A DNA stretch of 16,279 bases, from assembly GCA_028716025.1 (NCBI GenBank), contig JAQUQP010000016.1:1-16279 (forward strand). The letters run 5' to 3'. The position numbers and the translations under genes were made by a program. Positions 1-5,536 of this stretch are shown piece after piece. Position 1 is the stretch's first letter; every line of letters begins with the position of its first letter. Source of the stretch: a bacterium (GTDB lineage Bacteria > UBA6262). The notes beneath the pieces are model-generated. The model was not told where the DNA came from. It searched no databases and saw nothing but the letters and a program-made list of their open reading frames with translations.

Positions 1-555
1 AGCACCCAGATCGGCAAGAACAGCAATGCTACCAATGCCACGGTCCGCAAGGATATCAGCTATCTAAGCATGCCTAATGTAGCTGGCCGGGATTATGATA
101 TAGCTAAGCTAAAGAAGTATATCGGGCAGGACCTACAGCTCTTTAAACCCAGGAAAGCCTGCATTATAGGGTTAGGGCGCATCGGCACCGCTATCCTGGC
201 CTACGAAGGATTCAAAGAAGAAGGATTTGAGCTAGCTGCCGGCTTTGATATCAGCCAGAACAAAATTGAAATGATCGTCAGCCAAGTCAGCCTGCATTTG
301 ATCCATGAACTTAAATCTATTATCGAATCAAAGGGCATTGAGATCGGCATTATCTGCACACCGCCGGAAGCAGCACAGGACACAGCCAATAAGTTAGTGG
401 ACGCGCGCATCAAGGGCATTATTAACTGTACCACCGCGATGATCAGCGTCCCGGAGGAGGTAATAATCCGTAACATTGATTACACCGGATATTTGCGGAT
501 CTTGTCTGCTAATATAAGTTTGAGAGAAAACAATAAAAAGAAGAGGGGGAAATAA
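1..555 (+). CDS. rex: Redox-sensing transcriptional repressor Rex (5' end missing)
   Basis: The open frame enters from the left edge of the window, so the start is not visible; the ATG at 70 is internal. The first residues contain ATVRKDISYLS, which matches the recognition-helix end of the Rex winged-helix DNA-binding domain (typically RKDLSYFG). A Rossmann domain follows with the dinucleotide motif GLGRIG (codons at about 166-183), then the typical Rex segments EGFKEEGFELAAGFD, IICTPPEAAQ, GIINCT and the closing VPEEVIIRNIDYTGYL. Rex family members are cytoplasmic dimers that bind operator DNA when the NADH/NAD+ ratio is low and release it when NADH binds. The stop is 2 nt before serC and the serC ribosome binding site lies inside this gene, so the two are co-transcribed. 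The pairing of Rex with serine biosynthesis is less usual than its known links to fermentation and respiration genes. I saw no clear Rex operator in the window. Confidence 0.85.
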   Translation, partial: STQIGKNSNATNATVRKDISYLSMPNVAGRDYDIAKLKKYIGQDLQLFKPRKACIIGLGRIGTAILAYEGFKEEGFELAAGFDISQNKIEMIVSQVSLHLIHELKSIIESKGIEIGIICTPPEAAQDTANKLVDARIKGIINCTTAMISVPEEVIIRNIDYTGYLRILSANISLRENNKKKRGK

Positions 556-557
556 CA

Positions 558-1646
558 ATGGCTAGAGTATTTAATTTCAGCGCAGGACCGGCAATGCTGC
601 CAGAACCGGTATTAAAAAAAGCAGCAGAAGAAATGCTGGATTACAAGGGCAGCGGCATGAGCGTCATGGAGATGAGTCACCGCTCCAAGCCATATGAGGA
701 AATAATCACTGGCGCGGAAGCTACTTTACGCGAGATCATGGGCATTCCTGATACCTATTATGTCTTGTTCCTGCAGGGCGGGGCTTCAATGCAATTCGCC
801 ATGGTACCCCTGAACCTGTTCAAGAATTCCAAAAAAGCCGACTTTGTCAATACCGGCACCTGGTCCAAAAAAGCTATTTCCGAAGCCAAGAAATACGGCA
901 CAGCCAATGTCGTCGCTTCTTCCGAAGACAAAAAGTTCACGGAGATCCCGGTCATGGACCCTGCGAAGTTCACTAAAGACGCGGATTTCTTCCACATTAC
1001 TACGAACAACACTATTGAAGGCACGACCATCCGGGAGATCCCCAATACCGGCTCAGTACCGCTGGTAGCTGATATGTCTTCCAATATCCTGGGCGAGCAG
1101 TATGATGTTACCAAGTTCGGCTTGATCTATGCCGGAGCCCAGAAGAATATCGGCCCGGCTGGCGTCACTGTCGTGATCATCAAGAAAGACCTGGTTGGAT
1201 CTGCTTTGCCGATCACGCCGACTATGCTGGACTACAAGATCCATGCGGAAAACGCATCTTTATATAATACGCCGCCATGTTATGCCATTTATATATCCAA
1301 GCTGGTCTTTGAATGGATCAAAGCTGAAGGCGGCGTAAAAGCGATCGAAGCGCGCAACAAAGAAAAAGCTGAGATGCTCTATAAAGCGATCGACGGGTCT
1401 AAATTATATAAAGCGCCGGTCACTAATCCCAAGTTCCGGTCCATCATGAATGTGCCGTTTGCCCTGCCGACTGAAGCTTTGGATGAGAAATTCCTGGCTG
1501 AAGCCAAAAAGCTCGGTTTGACCACGCTCAAGGGCCATCGCAGCGTCGGCGGTTGCAGAGCCAGTATCTACAATGCCATGCCAGTCGAAGGCGTAAAAAA
1601 ACTGGTCGAGTTCATGAAGAATTTCGAATTAAACAACAAAGCTTAG
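558..1646 (+). CDS. serC: Phosphoserine aminotransferase SerC
   Basis: A 362-residue protein of full family length. It begins with the SerC signature FNFSAGPAMLPEPVL and continues with MEMSHRSKPYEEII and LFLQGGASMQFAMVPLNL. The PLP-binding lysine is K196 in GAQKNIGPAGV, and the C-terminal part has GHRSVGGCRASIYNAMP, typical of the class-V aminotransferase SerC group. The enzyme is cytoplasmic and uses glutamate to aminate 3-phosphohydroxypyruvate to O-phosphoserine, the second step of serine synthesis; it can also serve pyridoxal phosphate synthesis. The start at 558 is supported by a GAGGGG motif at 543-548. The gene sits between rex and serA with gaps of 2 and 12 nt, so it is in one operon with the enzyme that makes its substrate. 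No serB is visible in the window. Confidence 0.96.
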   Translation: MARVFNFSAGPAMLPEPVLKKAAEEMLDYKGSGMSVMEMSHRSKPYEEIITGAEATLREIMGIPDTYYVLFLQGGASMQFAMVPLNLFKNSKKADFVNTGTWSKKAISEAKKYGTANVVASSEDKKFTEIPVMDPAKFTKDADFFHITTNNTIEGTTIREIPNTGSVPLVADMSSNILGEQYDVTKFGLIYAGAQKNIGPAGVTVVIIKKDLVGSALPITPTMLDYKIHAENASLYNTPPCYAIYISKLVFEWIKAEGGVKAIEARNKEKAEMLYKAIDGSKLYKAPVTNPKFRSIMNVPFALPTEALDEKFLAEAKKLGLTTLKGHRSVGGCRASIYNAMPVEGVKKLVEFMKNFELNNKA

Positions 1647-1658
1647 AAGGAGGGTGCC

Positions 1659-2828
1659 ATGTTTAAGATCAAAACACTCAACAAGATATCACCGATCGGG
1701 CTAAAAAAGTTTCCTTTGGACAACTATGAGATAGGCACGGAGATCAGCCAGCCAGAGGCTATCCTGGTAAGAAGCGCTGATATGCTGAAAATGGAAATGC
1801 CGGAAACGCTGCGGGCTATCGGCCGGGCCGGAGCAGGGGTTAACAACATCCCGGTAGATATATGTACCGGTAAAGGTATCGTGGTCTTTAATACTCCTGG
1901 CGCCAATGCCAATGCAGTTAAAGAACTGGTACTCGGAGCCATGTTCCTGTCTGCCAGGAATTTGCCCCCAGCTATCGAATACGGCAAAACCTTAAAAGGA
2001 AAAGGAGCAGAAGTGCCGCCGCTGGTCGAAAAGAACAAGGGCCAGTTCGCCGGTTCTGAACTAAGAGGCAAAAAACTCGGCCTTATCGGCCTGGGAGCGA
2101 TCGGCGTCATGGTCGCTAATGATGCCTTATCCCTGGGCATGACGGTAGAAGGATTTGACCCGTTCATTTCTGTGGAAAGCGCCTGGAAGCTCTCCAACGA
2201 AGTTAAAAATGCCAAAGGCATGGACCGCTTGCTCGCTACCTCTGATTATATTTCGCTCCATGTCCCGCTCACTGATAAGACTAAAGGCCTCCTGAATACC
2301 GAGAAATTCGGTCAGATGAAAAAAGGCGTGCGCATTTTCAACTTCTCGCGCGGCGGCATCGTGAACAATGAACATCTCAAAAAAGCTATCGCCGACGGTA
2401 TCGTGGCTTGCTATGTCACTGATTTCCCGGATGATGAACTGTTGAATATGGATAAAGTGATCTGTATCCCGCACCTTGGCGCTTCCACTGAAGAAGCTGA
2501 GGAAAATTGTGCCAGCATGGTAGTGGACCAGGTCATTGATTTCCTGGAACATGGCAATATTACTAACTCGGTGAATTTCCCGGCCTGCGGCCTGGAAAGG
2601 AATCCCGGGACCACCCGCTTGACCATTATCAATAAGAACGTACCTGGTATGGTGGCCCAGCTTTCCAATGTATTCAGCAAAGCCAACCTGAATATCATTG
2701 AAATGATCAACAAGAGCAAAGGTGATCTGGCGTACAATATTATTGACGTCGCCGGTGAGGTCACGGACAAGACCGTTGAAAGTATTGCCAAAATAGAAAA
2801 TATCATCAAGATCAGGGCTTTGAAATAA
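1659..2828 (+). CDS. serA: D-3-phosphoglycerate dehydrogenase SerA (short form with ACT domain)
   Basis: A 389-residue member of the D-isomer-specific 2-hydroxyacid dehydrogenases. The substrate-binding domain starts with the segment around RSADMLKMEMPETLRAIGRAGAGVNNI. The NAD-binding Rossmann motif is GLGAIG at residues 144-149. The likely catalytic residues are R231 (in NFSRGGIVN), E260 and H272 (in PHLGAST). A C-terminal ACT-type regulatory domain begins near residue 318 (TRLTIINKNVPGMVAQL), the place where serine inhibits related enzymes. The length is that of the short SerA type, with one ACT domain and no large intervening domain. The enzyme oxidises 3-phosphoglycerate to 3-phosphohydroxypyruvate, feeding SerC encoded just upstream. 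A strong AAGGAGGG at 1647-1654 sets the start, and an intrinsic terminator follows 32 nt after the stop, closing the rex-serC-serA unit. Confidence 0.95.
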   Translation: MFKIKTLNKISPIGLKKFPLDNYEIGTEISQPEAILVRSADMLKMEMPETLRAIGRAGAGVNNIPVDICTGKGIVVFNTPGANANAVKELVLGAMFLSARNLPPAIEYGKTLKGKGAEVPPLVEKNKGQFAGSELRGKKLGLIGLGAIGVMVANDALSLGMTVEGFDPFISVESAWKLSNEVKNAKGMDRLLATSDYISLHVPLTDKTKGLLNTEKFGQMKKGVRIFNFSRGGIVNNEHLKKAIADGIVACYVTDFPDDELLNMDKVICIPHLGASTEEAEENCASMVVDQVIDFLEHGNITNSVNFPACGLERNPGTTRLTIINKNVPGMVAQLSNVFSKANLNIIEMINKSKGDLAYNIIDVAGEVTDKTVESIAKIENIIKIRALK

Positions 2829-2860
2829 GAAGTTTAAATAAATAATACAGTACCTGTAAG

Positions 2861-2896
2861 AAACTCCCGTGCTCAAGCACGGGAGTTTTTCTTTTT
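2861..2896 (+). terminator. Intrinsic terminator after serA
   Basis: A perfect 12-bp stem: AAACTCCCGTGC at 2861-2872 pairs with GCACGGGAGTTT at 2877-2888 around the loop TCAA, followed by a T-rich tract. It ends the rex-serC-serA transcript. Because the stem is flanked by A and T runs it could also act weakly on the other strand, but no - strand gene is present. Confidence 0.94.
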
Positions 2897-2936
2897 GCTA
2901 CATAGATTTTTGTCAATAAAAAGGGGAAACACCCAA

Positions 2937-2965
2937 TTCCATTTTCCCAGACGCAAGAATATAAT
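2937..2965 (+). promoter_or_regulatory. Probable promoter with consensus -10 box
   Basis: A perfect TATAAT lies at 2960-2965. The hexamer 17 nt upstream, TTCCAT at 2937-2942, is a poor -35, so the promoter may need an activator. A transcript from it would start near 2972, after the ATG at 2966, which is one reason to prefer the downstream start at 3002 for the first gene of this unit. A short inverted repeat, GGGAAA (2924-2929) and TTTCCC (2943-2948), overlaps the -35 region and could be an operator, though it may be chance. Confidence 0.5.
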
Positions 2966-3001
2966 GTGACAAACATATCAACCAAGAGAAGGAGGAGCAC
3001 G

Positions 3002-3172
3002 ATGAAGGGATTTCAGGATTCTTACAGGCCGCAACTTTTAAGTGAATCTATGTGGAAGGCAGCGTACCGGGCTAATAAGAAAAGAGGAAGCAAAACCGGT
3101 GCTGAACTGGCCGATCATCTGGAAGAATGGATCGAAGAATGGCAGGAAGCGGAACAAGGTATTACAAAATGA
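3002..3172 (+). CDS. Small hypothetical protein, 56 residues
   Basis: The start at 3002 is chosen because GGAGG at 2991-2995 has ideal spacing to it; the in-frame ATG at 2966 has no Shine-Dalgarno sequence and overlaps the promoter -10. The product is charged, without a signal peptide or membrane segment. Its second half (ELADHLEEWIEEWQEAEQGI) is predicted by eye to be an acidic amphipathic helix rich in Trp and Glu. The general layout, WKAAY near the middle and a helix ending in EAE, faintly resembles small DUF2934-type proteins, but the resemblance is weak and I do not assign the family. The gene overlaps by four bases (ATGA) an ATG in the frame of the next gene, and is the first gene of a unit with a secreted hydrolase and a Cys-rich protein. 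Function unknown. Confidence 0.65.
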   Translation: MKGFQDSYRPQLLSESMWKAAYRANKKRGSKTGAELADHLEEWIEEWQEAEQGITK

Positions 3173-3183
3173 ACAAGGTAAAA

Positions 3184-3189
3184 CAGGAG
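3184..3189 (+). promoter_or_regulatory. Ribosome binding site that decides the hydrolase start
   Basis: AGGAGA lies 6 nt before the ATG at 3196. The alternative in-frame ATG at 3169 (overlapping the previous stop as ATGA) has no such motif, and starting at 3196 places a clean signal peptide at the N terminus. Confidence 0.7.
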
Positions 3190-3195
3190 AACTTT

Positions 3196-3987
3196 ATGAA
3201 TAATTTTAACAAGATCGTTTTTATTATTTTGGCCATAACAATATTATTTGCCGCCAAGTCGCAGGCGGCTATAAGGACCAAAACAATAGAGTATTATGAC
3301 GGGCCGACGCTATTGGAAGGATACCTGGCATTTGATGACTCATTCAAAGGTAAATTACCAGGCGTGATCATTGTCCACGAATGGACAGGCCTGGGAGATT
3401 ACGCGCAGAGGAGAGCTAGGGAAGTTGCCGCTCTGGGCTATGTGGCTTTTGCCGCAGATATTTATGGCAAAGGGATTAGGGCCGCTAATGCGGAAGAAGC
3501 CTCCAAGCTAGCCGGTATTTATCGCGCTGACCGTAAATTAACCAGAAGTCGGGCCCAGGCAGCCTTAGATTACATTGTAACCTTGAAAAATGTTGATTCT
3601 GAAAAGATCGCCGTCATGGGATATTGTTTTGGCGGAATGGTGGCTCTGGAGCTGGCTCGCAGTGGTGCTCATGTTCTTGGTACCGTTGTTTTTCACGGTG
3701 CCCTTGATACCTCCAGCCCGATGGATGCCATTAATATCAAAGGCAAGGTCCTGGTACTGCACGGAGCAGATGATCCTAACGTACCGGTGGAAGTCAGAAT
3801 GGCTTTTGAAAAGGAAATGAGGGACGCCGGGGTCAATTGGCAAATGAATGTCTATGGCGGAGCAGTGCATAGCTTTACTAATCCTGCCTCTGGTAATGAT
3901 CCCAAAAAAGGCGTAGCGTATAACGAGCAGGCTGATAAACGCTCGTGGGAAGAAATGAAAATGTTTTTCAAGGAAATATTTAAATAA
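3196..3987 (+). CDS. Secreted dienelactone hydrolase family protein
   Basis: With the start at 3196 the product has 263 residues. Residues 1-25 form a signal peptide: a short basic N region, the hydrophobic core IVFIILAITILFAA and a probable cleavage after SQA. The rest is an alpha/beta hydrolase of the dienelactone hydrolase type. It shows the HEWTGL segment, the nucleophile elbow GYCFGG with C144 as nucleophile, the acid D193 in LHGADDPNVP, and H225 in GGAVHSFTNP. A Cys-Asp-His triad is the hallmark of this family. The founding enzyme hydrolyses dienelactone in chloroaromatic breakdown, but most family members have unknown substrates, and export to the periplasm argues against the classical cytoplasmic role. 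The gene lies between a 56-residue protein and a Cys-rich small protein in one transcription unit. Confidence 0.88.
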   Translation: MNNFNKIVFIILAITILFAAKSQAAIRTKTIEYYDGPTLLEGYLAFDDSFKGKLPGVIIVHEWTGLGDYAQRRAREVAALGYVAFAADIYGKGIRAANAEEASKLAGIYRADRKLTRSRAQAALDYIVTLKNVDSEKIAVMGYCFGGMVALELARSGAHVLGTVVFHGALDTSSPMDAINIKGKVLVLHGADDPNVPVEVRMAFEKEMRDAGVNWQMNVYGGAVHSFTNPASGNDPKKGVAYNEQADKRSWEEMKMFFKEIFK

Positions 3988-4001
3988 AGGGAGGTGGCAT
4001 C

Positions 4002-4208
4002 ATGCCAGTAGCGAATACAAAAGAAAATATGAATCAATGCATTTGCGGCAACTGCCCCAGCTTTAAGAGTGGGGATGAAGGGTTTTTCTGCGCAGTGGGC
4101 AAAAGCAATAAAATAACCGAGAAAAAGGGATGCATTTGCGGCCAGTGCGGCGTTTTCAAGCATTATAAGTTAGGCAGCGGTTATTTCTGTTTTTCCGGCA
4201 AAGCTTAA
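4002..4208 (+). CDS. Small Cys-rich protein, DUF2769-like, with duplicated metal-site module
   Basis: A 68-residue soluble protein preceded by a good GGGAGG ribosome binding site about 8 nt before the ATG, 14 nt after the hydrolase stop. It contains two tandem copies of one module: C13-I-C15-G-x-C18-x2-F-K ending in C30, and C44-I-C46-G-x-C49-x2-F-K ending in C63. Each copy ends in an aromatic-F-C-x2-GK motif. Eight cysteines in two equal sets suggest two metal sites (zinc or iron-sulfur), one per module; this is inference from spacing. The layout fits the DUF2769 family, whose function is not known. It lacks a signal peptide and so is probably cytoplasmic, unlike the hydrolase before it. Confidence 0.75.
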   Translation: MPVANTKENMNQCICGNCPSFKSGDEGFFCAVGKSNKITEKKGCICGQCGVFKHYKLGSGYFCFSGKA

Positions 4209-4251
4209 GAAGAAGAGACGCGTTTCAGTGATCTAGAGTGTAAAAATTATC

Positions 4252-4285
4252 AAAGAGGCACTTGCAACCAGGTGTCTCTTTTGTT
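4252..4285 (+). terminator. Intrinsic terminator after the Cys-rich gene
   Basis: The 13-bp stem AAAGAGGCACTTG (4252-4264) and CAGGTGTCTCTTT (4269-4281), with two G-U pairs, closes on the loop CAAC and is followed by TGTT. It ends the 2937-4208 unit. The mtaB promoter overlaps its loop and 3' arm. Confidence 0.85.
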
Positions 4286-4290
4286 ATTAT
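4262..4290 (+). promoter_or_regulatory. Probable mtaB promoter inside the terminator
   Basis: TTGCAA at 4262-4267 and TATTAT at 4285-4290 are separated by exactly 17 nt. The expected start of transcription, about 7 nt after the -10, falls at or next to the ATG at 4298, which would give a leaderless mRNA. In keeping with this, no Shine-Dalgarno sequence precedes that ATG. Confidence 0.6.
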
Positions 4291-4297
4291 AGTGCAT

Positions 4298-5536
4298 ATG
4301 AAAACTTTTAAGATCCATACTTTAGGCTGTAAAGTCAACCAGTATGATACCCAGGTGATCAGGGAAGATTACCAGCGTAAAGGGTATAAAGAAGTAATTG
4401 ATAACAGCCCCGCAGATTTATATATAATCAATACCTGCACTGTAACCTCTTCAGCTGACAAAAAGTCCCGTTATTATATCCATCATGCCCACCGTGAAAA
4501 CCCAAATGCTAAAATATTGGTTACTGGTTGTTATGCCCAATTGGATGCTAAAATACTGGATAAAATACCTGGTGTTACCAAAGTTAGCAAGATGAAGATC
4601 AGCCTGCCTGCGATCTCTGATTTCCAGGATCATACCCGCCCATTCCTGAAGATCCAAGATGGCTGTAATAACTCCTGCTCGTATTGTAAGGTCCATATCG
4701 TCAGGGGAAGATCCCGCAGTAAACCAATAAACAAAGTAATAGCTGAAGCCAAGCAATTAGCCAACAAGGGATTCAAGGAGATAGTGCTTTGCGGAGTATG
4801 CCTTGGCTTATACGGACAGGACCTGAAGCCAAAATCAGGATTACTGCAGGTTATCAAAATACTGGAAAAGATCAAAGGCATTGAACGAATCAGGCTAAGT
4901 TCATTGGAAGCCTGGGATATCACTGATTCTTTGATCAATCATCTGTCCAAGTCTAAGAAATTATGCCGGCATCTGCACATTCCTATCCAAAGCGGTTCGG
5001 ATAATATCCTGAAGAGAATGAACCGGCAGGCAAGTTTTTCTTTCTATGCTGCCTTGTTCAAAGCACTAAGGAATAAAATGCCGGACCTGGCTATCAGTAC
5101 CGACATCATAGTTGGGTTTCCCGGGGAAACCGACAAAGACTTCCAGGCAACCACTGAGTTACTGCGGATAGCTGAGCCGCTAAAGGTGCATATTTTCCCT
5201 TTCAGCGCCCGGCCAGGCACAAAAGCGGCAAAATTACCAGGTGCGGTCAACACTGAGATCATAGCCGGGCTAGTAGAACAATTGCGCCAGTTATCCGCTA
5301 GCCTGGCAACGGCTTACCAAAAGAAGTTCATCGGCGGAAAGATGGCCATCCTGATAGAAGGCCGGGCTAAAGAAAATCCAGCCTACTGGGAAGGACATAC
5401 CGCCAACTACATCAAGGTTTGGGTTAAAAGTATAAAAGACCTTAAAAATAATCTGATCATGGTACTTTTGAGAACTTTAAAAGATGAAATAATAATAGGG
5501 AGGATGGTTAATGAACAGAAAGAGAAAAACCGCTAA
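4298..5536 (+). CDS. mtaB: tRNA methylthiotransferase of the MtaB type (radical SAM)
   Basis: A 412-residue MiaB/MtaB-family enzyme that adds a methylthio group to a modified adenosine at tRNA position 37; MtaB acts on t6A. The N-terminal cluster-binding domain has C11 (TLGCKVNQYD), C47 (NTCTVT) and C78 (TGCYAQ). The radical SAM cluster motif CxxxCxxC is C123-C127-C130, followed by RGRSRS. HLHIPIQSGSD and IIVGFPGET are typical of the radical SAM barrel, and the C terminus resembles a TRAM RNA-binding domain. TLGCKVNQYD favours MtaB over MiaB. Only 45 residues separate C78 and C123, against 74 in E. coli MiaB, so a loop is shortened. The start at 4298 fits homologs; the open frame extends upstream to a TTG at 4262, but that part lies in the terminator. 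The 3' end overlaps the next gene by 26 nt. Confidence 0.87.
   Translation: MKTFKIHTLGCKVNQYDTQVIREDYQRKGYKEVIDNSPADLYIINTCTVTSSADKKSRYYIHHAHRENPNAKILVTGCYAQLDAKILDKIPGVTKVSKMKISLPAISDFQDHTRPFLKIQDGCNNSCSYCKVHIVRGRSRSKPINKVIAEAKQLANKGFKEIVLCGVCLGLYGQDLKPKSGLLQVIKILEKIKGIERIRLSSLEAWDITDSLINHLSKSKKLCRHLHIPIQSGSDNILKRMNRQASFSFYAALFKALRNKMPDLAISTDIIVGFPGETDKDFQATTELLRIAEPLKVHIFPFSARPGTKAAKLPGAVNTEIIAGLVEQLRQLSASLATAYQKKFIGGKMAILIEGRAKENPAYWEGHTANYIKVWVKSIKDLKNNLIMVLLRTLKDEIIIGRMVNEQKEKNR

Noticed and set aside
70..555. ATG at 70 as the true start of the first gene
   Set aside because: The frame is open to base 1 and the upstream residues match the conserved end of the Rex DNA-binding domain, so the gene starts outside the window.
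2127..2876. 249-codon - strand frame opposite serA
   Set aside because: serA is intact with full family motifs on the + strand; the antisense frame has no recognisable motif and overlaps the terminator.
2966..3001. In-frame ATG at 2966 as start of the small protein
   Set aside because: It overlaps the TATAAT box and would lie before the expected transcription start; the ATG at 3002 has an ideal ribosome binding site.
3127..3195. Upstream in-frame ATGs (3127, 3169) for the hydrolase
   Set aside because: They lack ribosome binding sites and would place up to 23 polar residues before the signal peptide. The ATG at 3196 gives a normal signal peptide.
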